A stretch of DNA of 64,000 bases, from positions 1 through 64,000 of the forward strand of contig NZ_FQXD01000005.1 of NCBI RefSeq assembly GCF_900129865.1, in the 5' to 3' direction. This document shows positions 9,111-17,792 of this stretch, in pieces. A program made the translations under genes and the position numbers. Positions within the stretch are counted from its first letter, which is position 1; each line of letters begins with the position of its first letter. Under the pieces are notes generated by a model. That model saw only the letters and a list, made by a program, of their open reading frames with translations. It had not been told where the DNA came from and did not search any database. The stretch comes from Virgibacillus chiguensis (GTDB lineage: Bacteria; Bacillota; Bacilli; Bacillales; Amphibacillaceae).

Positions 9111-9839
9111 TTTACCATACAATTTTTCGTTAACCATTTGATTCAACACATGATTAATACCAATTGTTTGGTCAACATCAATGACAAAAGCAATCCCTTT
9201 GCCGGCTGTATTTAATTCTGCTTCTTCTTCTATCGCTTTTAAAACAGCGTTTGTCTTATCTTTACTAATTAAAGTAAGGACGACTTCTTTCTCTGGTTCA
9301 ATGAGAATATTAAACAGCTTTGCTTTTTCATGAATGCCAGTTCCTCGTCCGTTTAGAATGGTTCCACCTTCAGCGCCAGCTTTTTTAGAGGCGTCGACTA
9401 CTTTTTCACTATTTCCTTTATTGACAATGGTAATAATTAGATCATACATGATTTTTTCTTCCATTTTTAGCTCCACATCTCCTTCGTGCGGTTCATTATC
9501 ATTGTCTTCTAATCCCAATAGATGCTGTGTACCGGTAATTTTCTTTGTGTCAATGACAAATCCAATCCCTTGTCTTGGTTTGTTTAAATGGACGGAATCA
9601 ATAATTGCCTGCATAACCTCGGGATAAATTTCTTCTTCAACGAGAGTTAGAATGATTTCCCTTTCTCGTTCAATGGGAATGCCGAGAAACCGTTCTTTCT
9701 CATTTGTTCGATAACCTCTTCCGAATAGAGTTGTTCCGCCGCGGGCTCCAGCTTCCTTGGAAGCACGTATGACCTTCTTCGCTTGTTCTTTTTTAACGAT
9801 CGTAACGATGAGTTTTTGTTTCGGCTTCTTCATGGACAT
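9108..9839 (-). CDS. tandem P-II-like regulatory protein (two fused domains)
   Basis: A 243-residue protein made of two copies of a P-II/GlnB-like fold, at about residues 8-115 and 132-240. The halves align with each other: LIVTIVKKEQAKKVIRASKE against LIITIVNKGNSEKVVDASKK, then AGARGGTTLFGRG against AGAEGGTILNGRG, and IGFVIDTKKITG against IAFVIDVDQTIG. P-II proteins sense nucleotides and often bind and gate membrane transporters. It overlaps the upstream DUF1538 gene by 47 bases, so the two are co-translated. No uridylylation tyrosine is obvious in the T-loop regions. Start ATG 9839 has GGAG only four bases away; ATG 9833 is a possible alternative. Confidence 0.8.
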   Translation of the reverse strand: MSMKKPKQKLIVTIVKKEQAKKVIRASKEAGARGGTTLFGRGYRTNEKERFLGIPIEREREIILTLVEEEIYPEVMQAIIDSVHLNKPRQGIGFVIDTKKITGTQHLLGLEDNDNEPHEGDVELKMEEKIMYDLIITIVNKGNSEKVVDASKKAGAEGGTILNGRGTGIHEKAKLFNILIEPEKEVVLTLISKDKTNAVLKAIEEEAELNTAGKGIAFVIDVDQTIGINHVLNQMVNEKLYGK

Positions 9840-10563
9840 ACTGCTCCTTCTCCTTTCTGCTATATAAGATACCTAATGTGAGAACAGATAAAATAGGAGC
9901 TAAAGCTACAAGCGCAACCATACCAAACCCATCAAGCAAAGGATCTCGCCCCTCAGTAACGGAAGCAATCCCAACAAACATAGCTAGAATAAATGTTGCA
10001 GTCATTGGGCCTGTAGCAACCCCTCCGGAATCAAATGCAATCGATGTAAATGTTTTCGATGCGTATTTTACCATAACTAGCGCCAGAATATAACCAGGCA
10101 AGATAAAAAACCAAATCGAGAAACCAGCAAGAATACGAACCATGGACAAAGCAACAGATAAGCCAACCCCAATAGAAACCGTATAGAGTAGGACCTTCTC
10201 AGGTATGTATCCACTAGAAGCTTTTTCTACTTGTTGAATGAGTACACGTACTGCTGGCTCGGCATACGTGGCAAAAAAGCCGAGCACAAAGCCAATCGGG
10301 ATCAAAATCCATGTATGATCAATGGAGCCGAGACTCTTTCCGAATTCTTCCCCAATCGGTAAAAATCCAATATGAACGCCTTGAAGGAAAAAAGAAAGTC
10401 CGAGAAATGTTAGTATAATCCCTAACGTAATATCTAGTAATTTACGCACGCCGAGTTTTAAGAAAAACAATTGAAAGATAGCAAATAATACAATTAACGG
10501 CAAAAGCGCGACGGCGACTTCACTCATTGTTTGTCCAAACCCTTGAAAGATTTTTATATTCAT
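9793..10563 (-). CDS. DUF1538 domain membrane protein (second of pair)
   Basis: Integral membrane protein of 256 residues with about seven hydrophobic helices. It is homologous to the neighbouring 230-residue protein: both have a GVHIG/GVNIG-x-LP-x-GE segment, then AEP-VRVL-QV, and FDSGGVATGPMTATFI or its equivalent. These are hallmarks of the uncharacterised DUF1538 family. It starts with an ATGA overlap on the upstream gene and overlaps the P-II-like gene at its 3' end. Function is unknown; a transporter built from two half-units and controlled by the P-II-like partner is an inference from layout. Confidence 0.8.
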   Translation of the reverse strand: MNIKIFQGFGQTMSEVAVALLPLIVLFAIFQLFFLKLGVRKLLDITLGIILTFLGLSFFLQGVHIGFLPIGEEFGKSLGSIDHTWILIPIGFVLGFFATYAEPAVRVLIQQVEKASSGYIPEKVLLYTVSIGVGLSVALSMVRILAGFSIWFFILPGYILALVMVKYASKTFTSIAFDSGGVATGPMTATFILAMFVGIASVTEGRDPLLDGFGMVALVALAPILSVLTLGILYSRKEKEQYVHEEAETKTHRYDR

Positions 10564-11252
10564 CCGTAAATCACTCCTAAAATTAACACCGAAAGAATAG
10601 GGCCAAGAGAAGCTAAAGCAATGAGACCAAAGCCGTCCTGAGATGCTGACCTTCCTCGTAAAACAGATGCGACCCCCACTCCGAGCGCCATAATAAACGG
10701 TACCGTTAATGGGCCAGTTGTAACGCCACCAGCGTCGAAGGAAATTGGTACAAAGCTAGAAGGGGTAAAAGCCGCTAAAATAAATATAAGTCCGTAACCG
10801 CCAGCAAGGATATATGTAATAGGTATGGAAAAAATAATCCGCATAAGTGATAAACCGACAAATATACCTACACCTAACGCTACTGCTAGGATAAGAACTG
10901 TTTTAGAAATTTCTCCGTTCGAAACTTGGTCCACCTGTGTAGATAAAACACGCACATCAGGCTCAGCAATCGTAACGACACTGCCTAATAAAACTCCAAA
11001 AAAGAGAATGAGCCATACCATTTTTGTTTTTGATAAGGCAGAGCCAATCATTTCACCAACAGGAAGCATGCCAATATTAACGCCTAATAGAAAAAGAATC
11101 AATCCTATTCCTACCATGAAAGCCCCAATTAAAAATTGTATGAATGTCTCTATAGGCAACCATATGAGTGTGAACTGTAGAAGGGTAATTACGATTGTAA
11201 TCGGTAGAATTGACTGAACAACCTCAACAATCGTCTCTTTTATATTGTCCAT
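10560..11252 (-). CDS. DUF1538 domain membrane protein (first of pair)
   Basis: First gene of the operon, 230 residues, about six to seven transmembrane helices, with ATG seven bases after GAAGGAGG. It carries LGVNIGMLPVGEMIG, AEPDVRVLSTQVDQ and FDAGGVTTGPLTVPFIMALG, matching its downstream partner. The glycine-rich FDAGGVTTGP segment probably lines a substrate path. I know no characterised member, so the transported species, if any, cannot be named. Confidence 0.8.
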   Translation of the reverse strand: MDNIKETIVEVVQSILPITIVITLLQFTLIWLPIETFIQFLIGAFMVGIGLILFLLGVNIGMLPVGEMIGSALSKTKMVWLILFFGVLLGSVVTIAEPDVRVLSTQVDQVSNGEISKTVLILAVALGVGIFVGLSLMRIIFSIPITYILAGGYGLIFILAAFTPSSFVPISFDAGGVTTGPLTVPFIMALGVGVASVLRGRSASQDGFGLIALASLGPILSVLILGVIYG

Positions 11253-11514
11253 TAACTTCCTCCTTCATGAGTGGATCTGTATTGGTGTGGACGTTTACAT
11301 GTATGCTTTTTAACGACTAGTGATCTAGGTAATACAGGTGATTTGAATACAAAAGTATACTAACTATGTACGTGATTCGTATTGAATGTCTAATCCTTAA
11401 GGAAAGAAATGTTGTCCAGTGGGGTTTTTATATGAAAGCCCGATTGATGGTGCTGTAAGACTTCGCTTAAATACTAGTTGAAATGGGTAGATAACCGTCC
11501 AACATCCCTGTGTT

Positions 11515-11640
11515 CCACTATAGGAATGAATAGAATTTATCGTATGCGAAAAAAATAGATTTTACCATAAAGACTTAGCAGTAAGCCAATCTTTGCTAAG
11601 GTTATTCGTGGGAATAAAAGCGTTTATTTTACATTATTAG
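11515..11640. repeat. dispersed repeat family 2 copy in the argG upstream gap
   Basis: ACTATAGGAATGAATAGAAT, then ACCATAAAGACTTAGCAGTAAG and TATTAGGAAGTGAAAAATG. The remainder of 11253-11778 shows no gene or other element that I recognise. Confidence 0.4.
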
Positions 11641-11778
11641 GAAGTGAAAAATGTAAGGTTTATAGCTTTCGTCTATTAAGATTTTTCTATTATATATAAA
11701 TTATACCATCATCATGAACTAGGAAAAATAAGAATGTATCGTAATTGTAAAAGTATTTCATAATAAACGTAAATCGCT

Positions 11779-11808
11779 ATTGAATATTTATTCGTTATAG
11801 TGCATAAT
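11779..11808 (+). promoter_or_regulatory. argG promoter with ARG box
   Basis: TGAATATTTATTCG at 11781-11794 matches the ArgR/AhrC operator pattern TGAAT-N4-ATTCA except for the last base. It overlaps a -35 TTGAAT (11780-11785), followed 17 bases later by -10 CATAAT (11803-11808). Arginine-dependent repression of argG is the expected outcome. Confidence 0.65.
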
Positions 11809-11842
11809 ATTACAATAATAGATTATAAAAGGAGTGACCGTT

Positions 11843-13108
11843 TTGGGGAAAGAGAAGATTGTTTTAGCTTATTCTGGAGGGTTAGATACATCTGTAGCTG
11901 TCCGCTGGCTACAGGATAAATACAATTATGATGTAATAGCTGTTGCCCTTGATGTCGGGGAAGGGAAAGACCTTGAGTTTATTAAAAATAAAGCGTTACA
12001 AGTAGGCGCTGTGAAATCGTATGTCATTGATGCTAAAGCTTTGTTTGCAAATGAATTTGTCCTTCCAGCATTGCAGTCGAATTTATTATATGAAGGAAAA
12101 TATCCGTTAATATCTGCTTTGTCACGCCCGCTTATTGCTAAGATTTTAGTTCATATTGCAAAAGAAGAAGGCGCTGTTGCAGTTGCGCATGGATGTACAG
12201 GAAAAGGAAATGATCAAGTACGGTTTGACGTTGCCTTTACGGCGTTAGATCCTAGTTTAGACATTGTCGCACCTGTAAGGGAATGGGCAATGTCAAGAGA
12301 AGAAGAAATTGCTTATGCGAAAGAACATCAAATCCCCGTACCCATTGATTTAGATAATCCGTTTAGTATAGACCAAAATCTTTGGGGGCGAAGTAATGAA
12401 TGCGGTATTTTAGAAGACCCATGGGCGGAAGCGCCGAAAGAAGCGTATGATTTAACAACAGATCCAGAAGAAGCACCTGATAAGCCGCAGATTGTGGAAA
12501 TTGCTTTTGAACAAGGAAAACCTGTCGCTATTGACGGAGAAAAATTATCATTAGAAGCACTTATTTTACAATTAAATCAAGTTGCAGGAAAGCATGGAGT
12601 TGGTAGAATTGATCATGTAGAGAACCGCCTTGTTGGTATTAAATCACGCGAGATATACGAAGCGCCAGCAGCAGTTACGTTAATTGCTGCACATCAAGAG
12701 TTGGAGGCGTTGACGCTAACGAGAGAGGTAGCTCAATTTAAACCGCTCATGGAGCAAAAACTAGCACAAGTGGTATATGATGGTCTTTGGTATTCACCTT
12801 TGACGAAAGCTTTAATAGCATTTATTACAGAAACACAGAAGGATGTTTCAGGCATCGTAAAGGTGAAGCTGTATAAGGGGCAGGCACAAGTAGTAGGTAG
12901 AAAATCGAAACAATCATTATACGATTTTGATTTGGCAACATATAATGCCGAAGATTCGTTTGATCATGAAGCAGCACTAGGGTTTATTAAATTATGGGGG
13001 CTTCCGACAAAAGTTCATGCAACCGTTAATCAAACGCATCGTTCTGTAGAAGAATCCGTTAAAGAAGCAATTTTAGACGTGAAAGAAAAAGAAAATTTAC
13101 TGCTATAA
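11843..13108 (+). CDS. argG: argininosuccinate synthase
   Basis: Joins citrulline and aspartate with ATP cleavage to argininosuccinate, the penultimate step of arginine synthesis. The N-terminal PP-loop [10 protein letters not shown] and the [12 protein letters not shown] and [13 protein letters not shown] segments are characteristic. I choose TTG 11843 (giving [13 protein letters not shown]), nine bases from AAAGGAG; the GTG at 11834 overlaps the ribosome binding site. At 421 residues it is slightly longer than the common ~400, with a charged C-terminal tail. argH is not adjacent, so the lyase must be encoded elsewhere. Confidence 0.95.
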   Translation: MGKEKIVLAYSGGLDTSVAVRWLQDKYNYDVIAVALDVGEGKDLEFIKNKALQVGAVKSYVIDAKALFANEFVLPALQSNLLYEGKYPLISALSRPLIAKILVHIAKEEGAVAVAHGCTGKGNDQVRFDVAFTALDPSLDIVAPVREWAMSREEEIAYAKEHQIPVPIDLDNPFSIDQNLWGRSNECGILEDPWAEAPKEAYDLTTDPEEAPDKPQIVEIAFEQGKPVAIDGEKLSLEALILQLNQVAGKHGVGRIDHVENRLVGIKSREIYEAPAAVTLIAAHQELEALTLTREVAQFKPLMEQKLAQVVYDGLWYSPLTKALIAFITETQKDVSGIVKVKLYKGQAQVVGRKSKQSLYDFDLATYNAEDSFDHEAALGFIKLWGLPTKVHATVNQTHRSVEESVKEAILDVKEKENLLL

Positions 13109-13158
13109 AAGACGTTCCACAAAAATTCTAATCTCTAACTAAAAATGAAATAGGATGC

Positions 13159-13195
13159 ATTGCCAAGGCAGAAAATGTTGCCTTGGCAATTTTGT
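13159..13195 (+). terminator. argG terminator
   Basis: TTGCCAAGGCA and TGCCTTGGCAA pair around GAAAATGT, followed by TTTTGTTT. Confidence 0.85.
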
Positions 13196-13198
13196 TTC

Positions 13199-13405
13199 CG
13201 GTCTAGGAAATTACAAAATTTTGCAGCTGTGGATAAACTTATTAAGTTATTTAACCACGTCGGCTCCAGTGCCCAGCAACTAGGCGACTTCACTCCATTG
13301 CCCTAAGCTAAGTCATCATCGGTTCGTTCCTCACCGTCACTCCTTTATCTCAGTTAACACGCTCCACTCGCTACGTTGCTAACCGGGTGCTTGCGCCTTT
13401 GTTTC
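13199..13405 (+). repeat. dispersed intergenic repeat, family 1, copy B
   Basis: GGTCTAGGAAATTACAAAAT and AAGTTATTTAACCACG lead into the shared core CCCAGCAACTAGGCGACTTC, ACTCCATTGCCCTAAG, CATCATCGGTTCGTTCC and CTCGCTACGTTGCTAACCGG. It lacks the middle segment seen in copies A and D. Confidence 0.75.
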
Positions 13406-13527
13406 AGAGGTGTTGTAAGTCTTCCATTTCAAAAGTTGGAGATGTGAGCTAACAAGTTTAAGCAGGAGAAAAAGAAAAACGCTACTGTTTGAAGATGAAC
13501 TGCAAAGATTTCATTAAATTTTACTTT

Positions 13528-13541
13528 TTACAGCGCTTACC
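13528..13541 (-). promoter_or_regulatory. cre-like CcpA site upstream of the LrgA/LrgB genes
   Basis: Read on the minus strand, GGTAAGCGCTGTAA matches the catabolite-response consensus TGWAANCGNTNWCA at 9 of 11 defined positions. It lies about 100 bases before the ribosome binding site. Carbon-source control by CcpA would fit a pyruvate or overflow-metabolism transporter. Confidence 0.45.
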
Positions 13542-13642
13542 GTAAATTTTTTGCGTTATAGAAGGCTATTCACTTACCAACGATAAAAAAATACTGCTAT
13601 AATATAGGGTATTCGTTTTAAAATCGCAAGGAGGAAGGAAAC

Positions 13643-14014
13643 GTGGAAAAAGTAGGAAAAATGATCGTGCATATTGTTTTACTGTATATCATTTTTCAAT
13701 TTGGTAACTGGATACAACGCACGTTACATTTATTTATCCCAGGAAGTGTGATTGGGATGATGGTATTGTTTATATTATTAAGTACGAAACTGATTCGAGT
13801 CTCGTGGATTGAAGAAGGTGCCAATTACATTGTTGCTAATTTAGCCTTTTTTTTTATTCCTGTTACAGTAGGAATTATAGATTACTATGATTTGTTTTTA
13901 GGAAAAGGTGCTTTATTAATCTTGATTGTCTTAGTGAGCACCATGTTAGTAATGGGCGGTTCAGGCTTTTTTAGTCAGTGGCTAATGCGTAGAAAGGGAT
14001 GGGAACATGAGTGA
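13643..14014 (+). CDS. LrgA/CidA family membrane protein
   Basis: Small membrane protein of 123 residues with about four helices and the family motif IPGSVIGMMVLFILL near residues 32-47. GTG start behind AAGGAGG. LrgA/CidA proteins were described as holin-like cell-death effectors; in Bacillus subtilis the YsbAB (PftAB) pair is a pyruvate transporter. It overlaps the LrgB partner by eight bases, so the two are made together. Which role applies here cannot be decided from sequence, but the upstream cre-like site favours a metabolic one. Confidence 0.85.
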   Translation: MEKVGKMIVHIVLLYIIFQFGNWIQRTLHLFIPGSVIGMMVLFILLSTKLIRVSWIEEGANYIVANLAFFFIPVTVGIIDYYDLFLGKGALLILIVLVSTMLVMGGSGFFSQWLMRRKGWEHE

Positions 14015-14696
14015 GTTTGTAATTGCTATCTCAGCTATTATTGGAACGTTTTTCATTTATCATCTTGCTATAAGGATACACAGAACTTGGAGGTATTCTT
14101 TAACTGCCCCTGTTTTGGTAGCCACTATTCTCATCATCAGTGTTCTAATCATTTTTCGTATCCCTTATGAGACGTATATGGTTGGGGGAAAATGGATTAA
14201 TGAATTACTCGGACCTGCAGTAGTTGCGCTTGCTTATCCATTATATAAATATAAAGATACATTAAAGCAGGTAGCTGCTCCTATATTAGCAGGTACGCTA
14301 CTAGGCGGAGTTGTTGGAATAACTACAGGTCTATTGCTTGCCCAGTGGGCAGGGTTTGAGTCCGCGATCGTATATTCGTTAACGCCAAAATCAGTAACAA
14401 CACCTGTGGCTATGGCTGTAACGGATACGATTGGTGGAGTAATGCCACTTGCTGCTATATTTGTTATGATTGCTGGTATTGGAGGTGTACTTATGCACCA
14501 TTATGTATTTCGCTTATTTCAAGTCAACCATTATTTAGGAAGAGGTGTAGGCATGGGGAGTGCTTCTCATGCCATTGGTACAGCTACTTCCATGGAGGTA
14601 AGCCAATTAGAAGGAGCAGTCAGTACCATCTCTATGGTGATTAGTGCTGTAGTAGTGTCTATTATCACACCAAGTCTCGTACAGCTCATGATGTAA
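14007..14696 (+). CDS. LrgB/CidB family membrane protein
   Basis: Partner of the preceding LrgA-like protein, 229 residues, about seven helices. Family-typical stretches include LLGPAVVALAYPLYK near residue 66, LTPKSVTTPVA near 130 and GTATSMEVSQLEGA near 195. The LrgA/LrgB pair forms a membrane complex involved in murein hydrolase control or pyruvate exchange. A strong terminator follows. Confidence 0.88.
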   Translation: MSEFVIAISAIIGTFFIYHLAIRIHRTWRYSLTAPVLVATILIISVLIIFRIPYETYMVGGKWINELLGPAVVALAYPLYKYKDTLKQVAAPILAGTLLGGVVGITTGLLLAQWAGFESAIVYSLTPKSVTTPVAMAVTDTIGGVMPLAAIFVMIAGIGGVLMHHYVFRLFQVNHYLGRGVGMGSASHAIGTATSMEVSQLEGAVSTISMVISAVVVSIITPSLVQLMM

Positions 14697-14732
14697 CAAT
14701 GAAATTGGACTTTGTGTAAGGTTAATTGATCA

Positions 14733-14760
14733 ACGGGGAGGGATCTCTCCCCGTTTTTTT
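14733..14760 (+). terminator. terminator after the LrgB-like gene
   Basis: ACGGGGAG(GGA)(TCT)CTCCCCGT followed by seven T. Confidence 0.85.
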
Positions 14761-14761
14761 A

Positions 14762-14940
14762 TGGTCTGGGAAATTAAAAAATTTGTAGCTGTGGATAAAA
14801 TTACTAAGTTATTTAGCCACGCCCGGCGCAAGTGCCCAGCAAGTAGGCGACTTCACGAATTGCCCTACGATAAGATATCATCGGTTTGTACTAAATAGGA
14901 AGGTCGACTAAAGACGGGCTTGCTCCTTTGTTCTACTATC
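14762..14940 (+). repeat. dispersed intergenic repeat, family 1, copy C (shortened)
   Basis: GGTCTGGGAAATTAAAAAAT, AAGTTATTTAGCCACGCCCGG, CCCAGCAAGTAGGCGACTTC, then TAAATAGGAAGGTCGACTAA and AGACGGGCTTG. The right end is cut at GGGCTTGCTCCTTTG. It is followed from 14932 to about 15030 by a family-2 repeat copy (ACTATCGGAAAGTAAAAAG, CCATAGACTTGGCTAAAAG). Confidence 0.7.
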
Positions 14941-15086
14941 GGAAAGTAAAAAGCTTAAAAGGTTTATCGTATAGAAAAACTACAGCTCTCACCATAGACT
15001 TGGCTAAAAGTTAAGTTCTTCTAATACTCCTTAGTTGCCACATCTATAAACTAAAAAAACTCATTGTAGTTCTATCATCTAGTAAA

Positions 15087-16148
15087 TTAGTGCCGCTTAC
15101 TTAACCAAAGTACACCTGATTTTGCAATACGCGGTAATAGACCAGTCAATGGTTTCTGCATCATATTGCCAAAGCCATCTGATTTTCCAAGTGATCCTAA
15201 GGTTCCTTTTAATCTAATTTCTTTTGGTTTCTTCGGTTGTTTTCCTTGCAATACAGCTAATAACACTTCCGCTACGCGTTCGCCTTGTTGACCAGCAAGC
15301 TGACCGCTCGGTGAAAAGTCGGAAGAAGCGCAGTCACCTACTACGTAAATATTTGTATTCTCTGGAACTTGGAAATACTCATTGACAATAATTTTTTCTT
15401 GCTCATCTTTAGCAAATGGAAGCTCGCGTACTAAATAATTTGGTCTCACGCCGGCTGTCCAAATAGTAACGTCATTTACATAGCAAACACCATTATTGCA
15501 AACGCCATCTTTTTCGACATACTCTACATTTGCATGATGTAGTACGTCAACGTCATTTGCAACAAACCATTCCGCTACATATTGTTGAATTTTAGGATCG
15601 AATGCTTTTAATACCGTTGCACCACGATCAAGTAAACGAATATTTAAGTCAGGTCTGCTCTCTCTAATTTCTGAGGCTACTTCGATACCACTTAATCCAG
15701 CACCTACAATAGACACCTTCCCATATGCTTTTAAATCACAAACAGCAACCCCTGTTTTTCTTGCATTAGAAAATGTCTGTACACTATGCGTGAACTGTTT
15801 GGCGCCTTCAATACCATGATAATTATCTTCACAACCTAATCCGATGATAAGGTAATTATAATCGATAACCTCACTTTTATTGGAGAAAGTAATTGTTGCA
15901 TTGGATGTATCCACTTTTTCTATTTCTCCATACACATAACGAACACGTTCATCGTCAGGAAAATGGAGGCGCACGTCTTTATCTGCAGACGTCCCAGCTG
16001 CAATTGTATAAAATTCTGTTTTCACAGAATGATAAGGATTCCTATCGACAAGGGTAATTTCTACATCTTCTGGCAGCTGATGGTCAAGTAAACCTAATAG
16101 CGCTTTCAGACCGCCATATCCCCCACCTAATATGACTAGTTTTTTCAT
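15087..16148 (-). CDS. NAD(P)/FAD-dependent oxidoreductase, type II NADH dehydrogenase-like
   Basis: Flavoprotein of 353 residues starting at MKKLVILGGGYGG. It has an FAD-binding GGGYGG motif at the N-terminus, a second dinucleotide fold at VSIVGAGLSGIEVASEI near residues 150-165, and the FAD-contact motif VVGDCAS near 280. The layout matches the YutJ/YumB group of NDH-2-like enzymes, which pass electrons from NAD(P)H to quinone or a soluble acceptor. A C-terminal amphipathic stretch could touch the membrane. Upstream in-frame codons to 16196 exist but lack a family match, and GATGGGG sits before the chosen ATG. Single gene. Confidence 0.88.
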   Translation of the reverse strand: MKKLVILGGGYGGLKALLGLLDHQLPEDVEITLVDRNPYHSVKTEFYTIAAGTSADKDVRLHFPDDERVRYVYGEIEKVDTSNATITFSNKSEVIDYNYLIIGLGCEDNYHGIEGAKQFTHSVQTFSNARKTGVAVCDLKAYGKVSIVGAGLSGIEVASEIRESRPDLNIRLLDRGATVLKAFDPKIQQYVAEWFVANDVDVLHHANVEYVEKDGVCNNGVCYVNDVTIWTAGVRPNYLVRELPFAKDEQEKIIVNEYFQVPENTNIYVVGDCASSDFSPSGQLAGQQGERVAEVLLAVLQGKQPKKPKEIRLKGTLGSLGKSDGFGNMMQKPLTGLLPRIAKSGVLWLSKRH

Positions 16149-16394
16149 GCCACAAAACCCCATCTCTACATTTTCTTTTGAATGATTATGAAACATAGCT
16201 CCAACTTATTATTTTAACGAAGAAAATTTATTTCAACAACCCCTTCTATGCTTATTCTAGCGAACATTATAACCAATGTCATCACTAGAAAACATATAAG
16301 TTTATGTTTTAAAATTAGTAATTTTTAAAAAATATTCTAAATTTCTAGTTACTATATGAAGCTGTGATATACTAGGCAGAAAGGAGGGGATGAA

Positions 16395-16862
16395 ATGGAG
16401 GAACAGGCAATTCAAGATATTTATCCCGAAGATTATGCTTGGTGCTATGGGTGCGGAAGACTTAATGAATATGGGCTACAATTAAAAACAGTTTGGGATG
16501 GCGAACAAACGGTAACTACATATACTCCCCGTAAAGAACATACGGCGATTCCGGGGTTTGTATATGGGGGCTTACTTGCTTCATTAATTGACTGTCACGG
16601 TACTGGATCTGCTTCCATGGCGTTGCATAAAAAAAATGGGCATGTCATTGGGGATGGGGCAGAGCCACCTCGCTTTGTTACTGCTTCGTTGCATGTAGAT
16701 TTTTTGAAACCAACGCCACATGGTACGCCACTGAAAGCAATTGGTATAGTAGAGGAAATCCATCCGAAAAAGTTTAAAGTTATGACAGAAGTTTATGCGG
16801 ATAAAATTTGTTGTGCCAAGGCGGAAGTAGTCACAGTAGTTATGCCAGAAACATTTACATGA
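16395..16862 (+). CDS. PaaI-type hotdog thioesterase
   Basis: 155-residue hotdog-fold protein. The N-terminal CYGCGRLNEYGLQLK motif and the central IPGFVYGGLLASLIDCHGTG helix are typical of acyl-CoA thioesterases of the 4HBT/PaaI group, where the Asp or nearby polar residues activate water. It hydrolyses an acyl-CoA of unknown chain type in the cytoplasm. ATG follows AAAGGAGGGG. It lies 154 bases before the LytTR regulator and two genes from a CoA-transferase, so a role in CoA-ester turnover is plausible. Confidence 0.85.
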   Translation: MEEQAIQDIYPEDYAWCYGCGRLNEYGLQLKTVWDGEQTVTTYTPRKEHTAIPGFVYGGLLASLIDCHGTGSASMALHKKNGHVIGDGAEPPRFVTASLHVDFLKPTPHGTPLKAIGIVEEIHPKKFKVMTEVYADKICCAKAEVVTVVMPETFT

Positions 16863-17016
16863 TAAAAACCGTCACGACGCATAGGTGGGAACCATTTCTT
16901 TATTTCTACGCAGCGTTTGATAGACAAAAGCTTTCATAATATAAATTAACTTTTGCCATAAACTAGCTGTAACGAATCGAAACAATGAATGACTTCGCAA
17001 AGGGGTATCTAGAAAA

Positions 17017-17661
17017 ATGCAACGACTTACGACGAGTTCTTTATTGGATGTAATTGGGGAGTTGTTTTCTGATGAAGTTTCTATCGCTGTTACTTCGACG
17101 ACAGAGTACATCTACTATCGTCCAAGCTTACGAGTTGATTTGAAAATTCGTCCCGGTGATCCGATTAAGGAAGGAACGCTAGCAGATAAAGCAATTGTCT
17201 CCGAACAAAAGGTATCCGAGTTTATTGATCGGCAAATATACGGTGTTCCTTACCATGGAATGGCTGTGCCATTTCACTATAATAATGAACTAGAAGGTTG
17301 TGTAATGGCGATTTACCCAGCCCTAACAGAAGGTAAGTCCGTTATTACAGTGAAGACATCAGATGGTTGGAAGCCGCTTTCGTTTCATGATGTCCTTTAT
17401 TTGGAAGTAAAGGAAAGGAAGACATGGGTGGTTACGAAACAATTTACAGGTATACATCGAAAAGCACTTCAGGAATTTGAATATATGTTACCGAGGGAAT
17501 ATTTTATCCGGTGTCATCGGTCATTTATTGTGAACGTAAACCATATTACACATATCTATCCTGATACACATTCTACTTTTTTGTTAGCTATGGATAACGG
17601 GGATCAACTTCCTGTTAGTCAATCGTATTCCAGTTATTTCCGAAAATTATTAGGCTTTTAG
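17017..17661 (+). CDS. LytTR-family DNA-binding regulator
   Basis: 214-residue transcription factor. The C-terminal LytTR domain spans about residues 105-210 and shows DVLYLEVKERKTWVV, ALQEFEYMLP and FIRCHRSFIVNVNHI, all hallmark segments. The N-terminal ~100 residues form a small sensor region instead of a phosphoreceiver; VPYHGMAVPFHYNNELEGCV resembles PAS-like ligand-binding modules. It is therefore a one-component regulator. The next gene, in the same direction, is a CoA-transferase, its most likely target. An AAAGGGG ribosome binding site precedes the ATG at somewhat long spacing. Confidence 0.85.
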   Translation: MQRLTTSSLLDVIGELFSDEVSIAVTSTTEYIYYRPSLRVDLKIRPGDPIKEGTLADKAIVSEQKVSEFIDRQIYGVPYHGMAVPFHYNNELEGCVMAIYPALTEGKSVITVKTSDGWKPLSFHDVLYLEVKERKTWVVTKQFTGIHRKALQEFEYMLPREYFIRCHRSFIVNVNHITHIYPDTHSTFLLAMDNGDQLPVSQSYSSYFRKLLGF

Positions 17662-17731
17662 GTCTGTGTTTTAAACCATATATATGCTGCTTTAATCCGA
17701 ATCTATCTATTTCTGTCATAGATCCACAAAT

Positions 17732-17746
17732 AAGAAAGCGCTTCAT
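17732..17746 (+). promoter_or_regulatory. possible cre-like site before the CoA-transferase gene
   Basis: AAGAAAGCGCTTCAT resembles the palindromic TGAAAGCGCTTTCA form of the CcpA site with one base missing in the right arm. It lies about 45 bases before the start codon. Confidence 0.35.
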
Positions 17747-17792
17747 ATAAAATAGATTGTATATTCTTAATAAAATGGAAAGGGGTCTAGGG

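Noticed and set aside
11253-11778. T-box or other amino-acid riboswitch before argG
   Set aside because: No AGGGTGG-type T-box sequence or specifier stem is visible; the ARG box at the promoter explains regulation better.
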